NCBI GenBank assembly: GCA_025084515.1
Contig: JAJAGP010000182.1
Coordinates: 1-64,000, forward strand
Source of the DNA: Ancistrus triradiatus
Taxonomy: Eukaryota > Chordata > Actinopteri > Siluriformes > Loricariidae
Length of the DNA stretch: 64,000 nucleotides
Reading direction: 5' to 3'
How positions within the stretch are numbered: the first letter of the stretch is position 1; each line of letters starts with the position of its first letter. The notes under the pieces are model-generated. The model searched no databases. It saw only the letters and a list, made by a program, of their open reading frames with translations, and had not been told where the DNA came from. The position numbers and the translations under genes were made by a program. This document shows, piece by piece, positions 47,030 through 58,970 of this stretch.

Positions 47030-48322
47030 CTGAGGTATAAGAAGCAGTACATTAGAAATGCAAACATATCACACGAAGATATCTTTATCTGTCACTGAGG
47101 GGTTCTGATATATTTTTAGTACCTGCCTCTAAGCTGGAAGTACACACAGTCTACAGAGACAAATTCCAACCAAGCAAAGGCTTAAATACTCCATGGGATT
47201 GATAGACCAAACATATCATGAAGAAATTCCACTATATTTTTAAGGTCAACAACAGCAGTAAATCACAAGTCTTTGATTTCCCAATATCAAGATCACTGGT
47301 CCATCCAATATCGTGTTCCTGATCCCAGGGTGCAGCACGGTTCGATGACTTCTTTGTTGTAGGGTTATACGTTTATGAAAGTGCTTATTTGCATGTGTTA
47401 ATTTGAGTAATGTGTTTTTAATGTGTGTATTTCAATTATGAGTGCGTTTTAGTTTAATTATAAAAAGCTGCATAGCTGTTTGGCTCGACTTGATGTGTTT
47501 GTGCTTGGAGTTCGTGCTGTGTGTATGTGATGCTGTGAGTTACTGTGAGTGTGTGTGGATCAGAATAGTGGGCTGAGTAGCTGTCCTTGGTATTCATACT
47601 TATACCTTGATGAGTATAAAGCCCTTATTCATACAAGGATCAATTGCACACTCAGGATAGCTACTTCCACGTACAGATGTAAATGGTATAAAATCAAACT
47701 CGAAATATATTGCTAAATATCCCAAATTACCAATTGCTGTAAGACCAGTACCTCACAGACAGGAATTACCTGTTCCAGAACCTCCAAAAACATGACACAT
47801 GGGCCTGGTGAGTTTTGTACATATATGTTATTTGTAGGACATATAAATAATATTCAGTTATTGTAAAATTTAACTGCTGTCACTTCAAATTATGCCTATT
47901 AACGTTTTACTTGTATAGGCTTCTACACTCGGGCTCAGTGCTAGGTGGAGTGTCTCAGAGCTCCGCCCACTTAGTGCCTGCACTCTGACAACTGCTTCAT
48001 GAGCAGATGGAGGTGAGCGCGTGATCATGACGTATGGAACGCGCGAGCAGTAATAAGCTAAACTAGAGCTGTAAACGCTATAGTTATTGAAGCAGCGTTT
48101 AATACGTTAGAAGGCGCTGTAAACTCGCTCGGACGTTGGCGCTCATTCGGTAATCACTGTCAATCAGAAACTCGTTCCGTGCTGTTCTCTTTGCCTGTAG
48201 TTTTACGAGCCACCACAACTCACACACATAATACATACGTTGGGAAAGTCAAACGATGAACAAACTAACCCTAAGTGGACATTTTCCTTGAGGGACTAGA
48301 TTAAACAGAAATAAAAACTTTG
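47030..48322 (-). other. Probable long 5' intron of ptk7, left part
   Basis: I looked for an Ig1 exon (a CxV/A first-cysteine segment, a 'YWLLDG'-like motif, and a 'SGTFQC' segment ending before W) on the minus strand from here to 64000 and found none. The part 47940-48200 is richer in CpG but shows no gene. Confidence 0.4.
48314..48317 (-). terminator. RNA polymerase III terminator of tRNA-Glu
   Basis: Plus-strand AAAAA at 48313-48317 gives a T5 run on the tRNA strand, six bases beyond the 3' end of the tRNA. That is the usual pol III stop. Confidence 0.8.
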
Positions 48323-48394
48323 TTCCCTGACCGGGAATCGAACCCGGGCCGCGGCGGTGAGAGCGCCGAATCCTAACCACTAGACCACCAGGGA
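48323..48394 (-). tRNA. tRNA-Glu (anticodon CTC)
   Basis: The 72-nt minus-strand sequence folds as a standard cloverleaf. The acceptor stem is TCCCTGG/CAGGGAA, the A box TGGTCTAGTGG, the anticodon arm CGGCG-CTCTCAC-CGCCG with CTC at the centre, and the B box GGTTCGATTCC. It matches the vertebrate tRNA-Glu-CTC sequence as I remember it, without visible mismatch, and a T5 terminator follows. It shares orientation with ptk7 and probably sits in its long 5' intron. The intact stems separate it from the tRNA-derived SINEs nearby. Confidence 0.97.
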
Positions 48395-48577
48395 TTTTGT
48401 GTGAACACAGTGTTGTGTTATTCTTCTCCCTTAACTGCACACTTAAGTGTTAATTTCTCTACTTTTTGTATTTAAAAAACACACCTTCTGCGCTAGAGTA
48501 TGCGTTGTTAGATGTGTCGCTACAACTGTGTTGTAATGTATGGGTTAAATAAGTTAAGTAACCTTAATAAAAAAGTA

Positions 48578-48770
48578 TTTGGGACTGTGGTGGACTAGTG
48601 GTTAAGGTACTGGACTATGGACTAAAATGGCCAGGATTCCCATCACACTTCTGTCAAGACACCACTTGAGCAAGGTCCTTAACCCACAATTGCTTGGATT
48701 GTAAGATTTTATCATTTGTAAGTCGCTCTGGTTAAGGGTATTGCTGACTAAATATAAATGATAATAACCT
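48578..48770 (+). repeat. tRNA-derived SINE
   Basis: It shows 'gggactgtggtggactagtggttaaggtactggactatgg', 'cttaacccacaattgcttggattgtaagatt' and 'gtcgctctggttaagggtattgctgactaaat'. It is 190 bp from the tRNA-Glu gene but unrelated to it in sequence beyond the box motifs. Confidence 0.8.
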
Positions 48771-51700
48771 TATTGGGTCATGGGTATGTGATGGACATTA
48801 GGTGGATTACACCTGTAATTATTTTATTATTTAATCATTCATAATTAGGGCCAATGGGGGCCCAAAAGAATTAAGTACACTGGCATACATAATAAGCTTG
48901 TCTGTCGATAAGCCTATTTGATTAAAAATAAAAACAAGAACAAGAAAACTTAGTCATACTGAGACAATGCATTGATTTGTAATATCAATATTTGTTTTCT
49001 AATTTATTTTCATACTCTCGCACATAATTTCCTGGTTATGTAAATTGGTTAGTTCTGTTGGATTTGGCAGTAATAGCTTCCATACCACTTTAGCTCTTTA
49101 ACTAATAAAGAGAATATAATGTCTTTGGTCTTAAGGTGGCTTCCCAAAAATCAGGCACAAAACAAAGGGAATAAAAAATGCACAGTGTCGAAAAGCAAGG
49201 TGATGTACACCAGAGGATTACTACTCCACACTCTAAACTACGGCTGGTGGAAACAAATGAGGGAGTACAGTTAAAAATGTCAAAATAAGTCAGCAGTTTC
49301 CTGCGTGAAGCTGTCAGATGCGCTTGAAAGTCAGATTCAGCAAATCACATGCCACAGCAAATGAATCTCTGGAGCTAATAAATGCTCTTTTTGACTCAAA
49401 TAAATGTTCTTTTTGACTCAAAGCTTTCTGACTAGGCAATGGTTCTCCTGCAACACTGATTAGTTGAATGGATTAAGTGGATAAGAAAGTGAATTAATGA
49501 ATGTGCATGTTATCACACATCTTCACTTTTCCAGTGACTGGTGAGCATGCATTTCAAATTAAGCTTATAAAAATGATCTACAATCTACTACGTGCCCAGA
49601 GCAGATTAACTTTTGACAATAATCTAAAAAACATAAATAAATAAACCCAGGAAATGTAAATGTAAATCTCACAAGTGGCTCTGTTGCAAAGAAAGTTTGA
49701 AGTATGGCATTTGGAACAAGTAGAAGTGCATTAATCTCTTATACTTGGTTTAATATGGGTGACTGATTGTGTGTGAAATAGTCCAATACCCTATATAGGT
49801 ATTGCTTTAGAATTACAGAGTGAGTGTGGTTTATAGCTGTGTATTTTGGGGGTTGTCTGGGTTCATGCATGGGTCTGGTCCCTTTTAAAATGGTTTTGTC
49901 ACAGGTCTGATTGTTATGCATCTGGGCACAATGACATTTTGTACGTTATTGTCCTATAAGCATGATGAGTCAGCTTTACTATGAAGTTGGTTGGCTGGAC
50001 GATTCACAGTTGTCATCTTACATGTGTGTTAAACAGCTTAATATTTAAAGCTCTGATATTTATTGGCAGAACTGGCTATAGCTGCTTGTAATAAATGTGC
50101 CCATTGTGTGAAATGTGTATTAATTATGCCTGGTTACGTTTTGTAGAATGTATTTATATTATGTTGCTGTGTAATAAAGCTATGTTCTAGCTTTGTGATA
50201 CTCAGAAAAAGTTTAATATAAACATGCTTCTTTTGTCAGTAAAACGTCAAAATTACTGTTCATTGTGCACGTGTCACAGATAACGTAGCTAGAGATTGGG
50301 TTGAATGATTGCTGGCTTAATCTATCAACACCCTTGTATTTGAAATATCCAGCAGCAAATGTCTGATACATTAGATATTTCTGCCTTCAGCATTTTACAC
50401 AAGAAATTATATTGTCAACACACATTTGTACAATGAATAGGCATTAGCCTGCTTTGGACTTGATACCTAAGATCTTTGACAGTGTGGAATGCACAATATT
50501 AGGTTAGAGTACTGAATGGTTTATTCAACCGTACACAGATCGCGTGCAAATGCCTCATCATCTGTCCAAAAAGCATAGGACCGCAAGCAACCCTCATTAT
50601 TTTGTACATCTCTTTAGCATGCCTCCTTGTTTGTTTGGCCTAAATGTAAGTGTGTGCGTTTGTGTGGTTTGTGTCTGAAGGTTAAATCCACCGTGAACAC
50701 TTGAACTGTCCACTCTCAATGCCCCTGAGCTGCAGAGTGAACACTTCTGCACTACGATGTTTTCATTGGCCATAAATTATGCAGAGAATGAGCTACAGTA
50801 GAGAGGGATGAGGTGTGTGTGTGTCCCTGTGTCTGAGTAGGGAATAGGTCAGAAAATGCTAGCAGGAGGTTTGTCAAAGTGAATTAATTCACTGCCCAGT
50901 CTGACCAGTGCACGCCCATGGGGATTACTTTTAACCATCAGCACAGCATATCATAAGCGGGACTTGCTTATGACAGACTGTAGCATCGCTGTTCTTGTTT
51001 GACTTAAATGAGATGAGCCGTCGCTGCTCAGTAAGACCAAGTCCGGAATTTCTTACGGTACACACACACACACACACAATCTACTATATCAGTGCTTCAG
51101 TTGGTGCTGTGGGTGCAATACATTGATTCTCTGTACTGCATTAATATTACATATAAAACACAAACTTACAGAACAGAAATTAAAAGACCAAGTGTGTTAA
51201 GCAGTAAATATTTTTAATTCTCTTGTTTGGATTTCCATTTGCATAATGTCACCTGATCCAACACAATCTTTTTCACTGTGAATTTGCTACACATTTGTAC
51301 ACATACATGTGACCAGTACATAAATGTGACTCAAGTCTATATGTAGTATATTATTTCCAGAGATATCCAGAAAGCATGGTGCTATTACAGTGTGTGTGTG
51401 TTGGCTTGTGAAATTACTACATAAAAAATGAGCTAATTATATTTTAAAGTTGCTACAGTTAGCTACATGGCTGCAGTAAGACCTAATGTGAGAGCCACAA
51501 GTCTGAGAACACTAGTGAAAATGGTTCCATGTTGAATTCTCTTGAATACAATGTTTTTCATTACTAATAATGTAATCAGAATAACAACTTTCAATATTGT
51601 AGGTGTATTCCAGGTATATCACATCACATGGTGGCTTACACTGAATTTTGAAGCATGTGAAGAGCAGTCATAGGCAGATGCAGTATATTAAGCCACTTAC

Positions 51701-53174
51701 TATAATATTAGTAATTAGTTAGTTCGCTGTGTACGGAATGGATCACACCAGATTATACCACTTCTGAGCATATTTCCTTTTAAGGTCAGCAGACACATTT
51801 CCATGCCCAGCCCTAACTGTGTGGTATTCCTGTGTTAAAAACAAACAAAAGTCTTACACTAATGGTACATTAGCTAACCTTATCTATGCTGACCAATATC
51901 ACACCCAGTTATTAAATAAGATCCTGAGCGAAGGGAATGGAATTGAAAAAAGTATCTTTTCTCCTCCACAGCGCTCCATAAGAGTGAAAAAGAAAACTTA
52001 CACTGAATTTCATCATACAAAAGAAAATTTTACTCATTGAATATGTCACTTTTATTCCATAGACATCACACACACTTACACAAAACATTACACAACTGCT
52101 GCTGTATGAGAATAATAACCTGGTTTCGCACTAGGAACTCATAACTCAAACTCTTAAGCAGCTTGCCGCTCAGTGGTACTGTAGCATTATCTTGGCAGGT
52201 TCCCAGTCTCTGCTCTGGGATGCTGGAGATGAATGAATACCCACTGACACACTGATTCAGGAATGCCTATGGTAAGAATGGCACCATGAGTACTGGTTGC
52301 TATGGCATTTAGGTTTAGCTGTAATATTGCACTGAATAACGATTTAATCAAAGCCTGAAGGTCTAGTGGGACAAGAGAAGAGGAAAAAGAGACAAGACTA
52401 GGACTGATCATTTGCAGAATTCTTTTCCATAATGATAACTAATAACTGAATCATTTAATTAGAAGTCTATGAACAATACCATGACTCAATAAGGGGGTGA
52501 CCGGCGTTAACATAGTCCTGCTTTATTCAAAAGAAATCCGTGCCTGTCATAGCTAACCGAGTGTGACTGAAATCTGGGAGGAAGAAGGAAAAGAATAGAA
52601 GGGGAAAGAGCAGGAGTGAAATTGGAAAAGAAAGGCGACAGAGCAGAGAGAATGCATTAAGGTTGAGGCTGTCAGATCACTAAAATAAAGATAGAAGTGG
52701 ATTACAGTCACTGAGTTTTCCTAAGGCAGTGAGAAGACTGACACTCACTAAGGGACTATGTGCTTTACAATATGAGCAAACTTGCTAACACTCACAAATG
52801 TTGATTTCCTGATAGTATGTATGAAGGACTATATCATTCAAATTAACAAAATACAAATATGGCTAAGTGATTATGCAGTACAAGGTATTTCTTCAGGTGT
52901 GCAAAGTACAGGGCACAAACAATGCAAAGTGATTCATTTAGCCCACACAATATCCTTAAACAAGCCTGTAAGTCATGCTGAAAGTGTCAGCTGGGGATAC
53001 TAAGTAATGTAACTGCTTGTAAGTGCATGTACTAACGTGATGTGCATTTTTCACCATGAATGCAAAGAGAAAAGAAAAGCAAAAAAGAAAAGAAAGCAAA
53101 TAACATAGATGACCAGATTTTTCTAAGACGGACCAGCATTTGAACTGTCAGAGGCTAAAATAATAAAGATATAG
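48771..53174. other. Long stretch with no recognised gene or repeat
   Basis: AT-rich single-copy-looking sequence, probably intron 1 or 2 of ptk7. There is a (CA)n run at about 51061-51079. No splice-flanked conserved peptide was found. The open frames (for example 51819-52040) are short and unrecognised. Enhancers could lie here but cannot be seen from one sequence. Confidence 0.4.
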
Positions 53175-54463
53175 TACTGTGCAAAATCTTAGATCATGAT
53201 TAGACTCGCTGTTTTCGCAATGCTATAATGGCCATATCTAACATATTGTCAACAACTGGACCGAAAAAATTTTCAAACTTGGTTTCTTCACTCCATAATA
53301 CTATTTTCCACTGATCTTTATTCTAATCTTTAGCATATCTTAGCCTTTTCCCCTTCTATAAAAAGTGGTTTATTTTTCCGCTATCCTTCTAAAATGACCA
53401 TTCCTGATCAAGCTTCTTCAGACTGTATCAATAACTAATTACATTTTCTGTTTTCTCTCCGAGCTGTGTTCCGGTACCAGTTCCAGCCCCACACATGATG
53501 TTTATCCGCTGCTGCTTCCGTCATCAGCTCCAGCCCCATCATACCCAGGCCACTTAATGCCGATATGCATATTTCACATTTTATTTGAACTATGACTCCA
53601 TGATTTTAGTTTCGTTCTTAGATTTATCATCTATGCCGCCCAAGGAGGTTGGGTCCCTTCTTCCTCATAACACTTAGGGAGTTTTTCCTTGCCACTGTCG
53701 CCCTAGGCTTGCTCAATTTGGGATTGGACATACCGTATTTTTGGGACGATAAGGCGCACTTAAAATCCTTTAACTTTCTCAAAAATTGACAGTGCATCTA
53801 ATGTATGAATTAATTCTGGTTGTGCTTTCTGACCTAGAACCGACTGTAGATGGTACACGGCGCTCATAAATCTGTCAAAATGTTTTAGCACGGCCTTGGT
53901 AAGTTACGAAGCTTACGGCCACCGTAGTGCGCAGCATCGCGGAGTAATACAGTATGTGCTTCAGCATTAGGGTACGTGCATTCATTCATTCATTTTCGAA
54001 GCGGATTTTCAAACACAACGCTATCAGTCACGCAGTACAACATGGACATAGAGCAGCTGCGAGAGAATTCAACATTAACGAATCAATGATACGGAAGTGG
54101 AGGAAGCAAGAAGACGCCCTGCGCCAGGTAAAGAAGACCAAACTGAGCTTCCAACGGAACTTAAGAGTTTCGTTTCATTTCATGTGCCTTATAACCCGGT
54201 GTGCTTTATGTATGAAAATAGATCCGTTAGCAGCCGATCGTAGATATCGCGCCTTATAACCCGGTGCGCTTTATAGCCCGAAAAATACGGTAGTTATTAG
54301 GAGATAATCTAAACTTGTATTGCATACACATTTCCTGGATTTTGTGGTTGTATTCTAATAAAGCGACTCAGAAATAATTAGATACGATCATTATACCAGT
54401 GCTAAAACAGTGGAATGTCTAATCCAATGGTGGCCTAAGACTTTTGCACAGTACTGTATATAA
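53175..54463 (-). mobile_element. Tc1-like element (CAGTACTGTGCAAAAG ends) holding nested repeats
   Basis: The left end 'agtactgtgcaaaatcttag' and the right end 'ctaagacttttgcacagtactg' are inverted copies flanked by TA. Sequence 53200-53430 resembles decayed antisense transposase. From about 53440 to 54320 it is interrupted by the TTGAC-tail repeat, itself interrupted by the pogo-like element. Confidence 0.7.
53732..54291 (+). mobile_element. pogo/Tigger-like deletion derivative, copy 2 (560 bp)
   Basis: TACCGTATTTTTGGG…CCGAAAAATACGGTA ends. The 101-codon frame 53954-54259 encodes a CENP-B-type HTH: NAISHAVQHGHRAAAREFNI then NESMIRKWRKQEDALRQVKK. It lies inside the repeat text 'ggattggaca|…|gttattaggagataatctaaac'. 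Compared with 41130, this shows a TA target. Confidence 0.88.
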
Positions 54464-55410
54464 CATGTTCCATGTCATTTCAGCACTCAAATTTGATCTC
54501 ACTCCCATTTACAAAATCATACCGAAAAACAATTCCAAAATGGCAAAAAAGGTCCAACTTTACTATTCACACATACTTCTTCATACTGTAGTGCTATTTA
54601 TGGTGTGAAGGTGTGCACAGACACAATGCTTTCACTAGAGACAGAGAAAGGGGAGTGTGAGTGATGTATGAAGAAAGACGGTGAGCGATGGGTTGACAGA
54701 CTGAGAGAGACTTGAGGGAATATCATCCATCACCCATTTGACAGCATATCATTCGAACAGCGTGAAGAGAAAATGGAAGCAAACCATTCTGTGTCAAAGT
54801 AAACACCGGAGCACAATGATGTCTTTATTCCAAAGCCAGAGAAAGGAAGCTTTATAAGTACAGAATGTAGGATAAATTACAGTCAATTCAATGCCTCTGG
54901 CCAAAATAATACATTAAAGCATATACACATGTATACTAGAGCTACCAGTATTCAAACTTCAGTCTTGGCAAAGCCAAGGAAGATGGAAAGCATCATGGAT
55001 GTTTCATCCATATTATTGCACTAAACCATATTTAATGCAGCACGGCTCATCAGTGACATGTCCAGACCTGCACAAATACGATGAAAGATGAAAGGCTGTC
55101 AAATAGAAAACCAATTATCAGGCAATCATAATTGAAGCATTTATTTTAAATGTGTTTTTATATTTAAATGTTCTGTTATTTTCACATTTAGAAGAGAACC
55201 ATTTGAAAGAACCATTTGCAACTAAAGTACAGTGACATTACTAGCAACAGGTGTTGGACAGAAAAATATGGTTCAGCTTAAGAACTATTTTCCTCAGGTT
55301 TTATAATGTGTCTTGTATGTGGATTGCCTCCGGACAAGATTTTAAGTCACTTTATAGTCAAATACATCTCCAGTTAGCCAGACTGAAATATGATTGCTCT
55401 ATCCTAAATA
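54464..55410. other. No feature seen
   Basis: No gene, RNA or repeat is resolved here. Confidence 0.35.
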
Positions 55411-56234
55411 CAGTGGTGCTTGAAAGTTTGTGAACCCATTAGAATATTCTATATTTCTGCATAAATATGACCTAAAACATCATCAGATTTTCACACAAGT
55501 CCTAAAAGTAGATAAAGAGAACCCAGTTAAACAAATGATACAAAAGTATTATACTTGGTCATTTATTTACTGAGGAAAATGATCCAATACTGCTTATTAG
55601 TGAGTGGCAAAAGTATGTGAACCTCTAGGATTAGCAGTTAATTTGAAGTGAAATTACAGTCAGGTGTTTTCAATCAATGAGATGACAATTAGGTGTGAAT
55701 GGGAACCCTGTTTTATTTAAAGAACAGGGATCTATCAAAGTCTGCTCTTCACAATGCATGTTTGTGGAAGTGTATCATGGCACGAAGGAAAAAAGAGATT
55801 TCTGAGGAGATTTCTGTTTGGAGAAAGGAAAACACTGCATTCCAGCATAAGAACCTTATCCCATCTGTGAAACATGGTGGTGGTAGTATCATGGTTTGGA
55901 CCTGTTTTGCTGCATCTGGGTCAGGATGGTATGCTATCATAGATAGAACAATGAATAATGAATTATATCAGAGAATTCTAAAGGAAAATGTCAGGACATC
56001 TGTCCATGAACTGAATCTTGAGAGAAGGTGGGTCATGCACCAAGACAACGACCCTAAGCACACAAGTCGTTCTACCAAAGAATGGTTAAAAAAGAATAAA
56101 GTTACTGTAGTAACTGTAGTAAAGTAACTGGGTTCTGTTTATGTACTTTTAGGATTTGTGTGAAAATATGATGACGTTTTAGGTTATAGTTATGCAGAAA
56201 TATAGAAAATTCTTAAGGGCTCACAAACTTTCGG
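55411..56234 (+). mobile_element. Tc1 family C, internally deleted copy with in-frame fusion ORF
   Basis: The left end is CAGTGGTGCTTGAAAGTTTGTGAACCC after TA. The right end is cut at 'ctcacaaactttcgg', where a SINE begins. The 142-codon frame 55699-56127 contains MARRKKEISEEI joined directly to VWRKENTAFQHKNLIPSVKH, GGGSIMVWTCFAASGSG and MHQDNDPKHTSRSTKEWLKK. The deletion removed the two HTH domains and the first catalytic Asp but kept the frame. The C-terminal Glu region is also missing. Confidence 0.88.
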
Positions 56235-56400
56235 TTAAGGTACTAGACTATGGACCAGAAGGTCCAGGGTTCAAAACCCACCTCTGCCAGGCTGCCACTG
56301 TTGGGTCCTTGAGCAAGACCCTTATCCCACAATTGCTTGGATTGTAAGAATGAAAGTTGCTCTTGATAAGTGTGTCTGCTAAATGACATAAATGTTTACA
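56235..56400 (+). repeat. tRNA-derived SINE, 5' truncated
   Basis: It starts at 'ggttaaggtactagactatggaccagaaggtccagggttcaaaaccc', directly joined to the Tc1 end, and runs to 'gtgtctgctaaatgacataaatg'. The first part of the head ('gggactgtggtagcctagt') is missing. Confidence 0.8.
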
Positions 56401-58254
56401 GTTTTTGTTTATTTGTAAATTATGGTTGCTGCATCAGAGATTATGCTTTTACAAGGTCGCTTTAAACTAGATGAAGGTGCCAACTTCAGGAGTTAATGCT
56501 TAAAAGAAGAAGGCTGTTAAAATGTTTAATAAGTGCTGCTATGGTGAATGAATAGTGTTTGCACAAGGTATGTGTGGCCTCCATTTATTTGGGTGGCCAT
56601 TCTGGGATGGATGTCACAGATTATGTCTGCTTTGTTGTAAAGTATTAGGCAGGGTTCCGGTAATCAGGTGCATCTTGGACAGACAGAAGCAGCTGCCTTC
56701 ATCTATTATGTGGCCACAACACATCTCAAGCCTCTTCCTGAAGTGGTTTGAGCAAACAGATCAAGTCAGCTATAGATGCGCTTTGGGTGACCAATTTTTA
56801 TGAAGCTTATCCGGATACAATCCTGATACTCAAAATTCTTTGAATTACCTGGCGTAAATGGGGTCAAAAACTCCACCTACTTCAGTTAAGTCAGCATAAT
56901 ATAGTGAAACAAGGTACTTTCTGATTGGCTTCCCGGTTTGCTTTTTATCTGTGGACAGGGCAGGATGCCTCATCAGGCGTACCATCACATGAATGTGTGT
57001 GCACTACTTTCTGTATGTGTTTTTCTAGCATTTAATGCTACAGTATAAAATAGGCAACAATTAGCTCACATTTAACCACTATATAAAGTTGAGGGTGAAG
57101 TAAGAGGTAATATGTAATTCAGAAGACTATATACTTTTGCTTCTTTCCTGAAAACCATTCAATTATAGCAGGTTAGGGGACTGGAATATGCCAACAAATC
57201 AGGGGAGTTCGAATTGGATAGCGAATTTGGAGTTTGGATAGCGGAAACTTGACTTATGCATTGACAAAATACAATATGGAACATCATCAGCTACTGTTAA
57301 TAAAGATGTCTGGTCGAGTGTGTGTGTTTTGTGTTGAGAATATATATGTATTGTGTTTGAAGTGAGGGATGACTGAAAGGACAAGCAAATTTGGGTATTA
57401 GAAAGGACTTCACGATACTATATACGCATCACAAATCATGGGTCACGGTACAATTATATCACTATACATTGTGTTATAAGGCATATTGTAATATATTGGG
57501 ATATTCCACATACTTCACTGAAAATACAAAAACAGCTGAAATACAAGTTATAGTGTACAATCTGAGTCGTCTTAATACAGCACAGACACATTAAGCCAAA
57601 ACACTTTACTGCGTCCTCTGCGGGGGCAGAGATGGTAATTTACACCCCATTTAAAATGGGCTTTTCCTTCCTTTAAAAAAATATATGTCTTGAGCTGAAA
57701 ATCGATGTAGTATATAACAATTTTTTTTTAGCACAGACCTAACCACAACATGTTCAAATTAATTAACAAGAGTTTTATGCTTATTAAAAATTGTGGAAAA
57801 TGTTCTCTTTCCTGCCCTCTACATGGCCTGGTCTTTGGCGTAAGAGGACACTGCCACACACCATCACTGCAGTACATTTGGTGTGTGCCTTAACTGCACT
57901 ACAGTCTTCCATTTCTTCCCTCCAGAAAGCTGTCTACAGAGGATAACAAATGGGTGTTGTTAGCTACTCAAGGGGATTTCTGTAAATAAAAAAACTAGAC
58001 ATCCATTATTCACCTGCATTTGTCTCATATTACCAGAAACCCCAGATGGAGAGATCAATTATGAAGTTTTATCTTGTTCATCTGACCTTTTGACAAATTC
58101 CCCTTACAGGCATGAACAACACATACATATACAGAAAGTACACATTCAACAATAATCTCTCTCCACTCTATCACTAAACATTCTAAAGGCCATTAAACAC
58201 TGAACTGGATGTCTTCGATTCGATTTTTAACGCAGTTTTAACGCAGCTTAGGCC
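56401..58254. other. No gene seen
   Basis: AT-rich sequence with only short unrecognised open frames and no repeat I can name. Confidence 0.35.
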
Positions 58255-58430
58255 ACTGATGGCCTAGTGGTTAAGATACTGGACTATGGATCAGAAGGTT
58301 GAGGGTTCCAGTCCCACCGCTGCCAAGCTGCCACTGTTGGGTCCTTAACCAACAAGTGCTTGGACTGTAAGACTGTGTAAATTGTAAGTCGCTCTCGATA
58401 AGGGCGCCTGCTAAATGCTGTAAATGTATA
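58255..58430 (+). repeat. tRNA-derived SINE
   Basis: It runs from 'actgatggcctagtggttaagatactggactatgg' to 'gtcgctctcgataagggcgcctgctaaatgctgtaaatgta', with an 11-base gap in the body ('gggtccttaaccaac'). Confidence 0.8.
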
Positions 58431-58772
58431 TTGACTATCTTCCACAACAAAGGTGATTTTTCAAACAGTGAAAATGTGACATTATTTTATTGGCCCTCAG
58501 TTCGATTTTTGAGATTTTATGCCAGCGATAAAAACTCGATGACCAATGTCAATGTCGCTTCTGCACTTCATGAAGCAGCTCCTGTATTTTCAGTCTGTCT
58601 CTCGCTGACAGTCTTTTCATACTTAGCACAAGACCGAGTAAGAATGTGGTGTTTTTGTCTTCACGTTCCTTTGCCCTGTTGTTCTCTCTCCTCCTAGGAA
58701 CAACAGCAGCATTTGTTTATACAATGTTCAGGTTTGGGATGATATTAATAAAATTAATAGTAATATTATTAA

Positions 58773-58970
58773 TTTACATTTACAGCATTTAGCAGACGCC
58801 CTTATCCAGAGCGACTTACAATTACAGATACAATCTTACAATCCAAGCAATTATGGGTTAAGGGTCTTGCTCAAGGACCCAACAGTGGCAGCTTGGCAGA
58901 GGTGGGATTTGAACCCTGGCCTTCTGGTCCAGAGTCCAGTACCTTAACCACTAGGCTACCACAGTCCCGT
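58773..58970 (-). repeat. tRNA-derived SINE, reverse, well preserved
   Basis: Reversed copy from 'catttacagcatttagcagacgcccttatccagagcgactta' to 'ccttaaccactaggctaccacagtccc'. It lies head-on to the plus copy 340 bp to the left, so the two can form an inverted pair. Confidence 0.85.

Noticed and set aside
48249..48440. Open frame over the tRNA-Glu gene
   Set aside because: It is a translation of the tRNA and its flanks, not a protein gene.
51819..52040. 73-codon frame in the long intron
   Set aside because: No recognisable family, no splice sites, and base composition like its surroundings.
6683..58970. SINE heads considered as tRNA genes
   Set aside because: The SINE copies have box-like motifs but no complete acceptor and anticodon stems, and they share the 'gctctggataagggcgtctgctaaat' tail.
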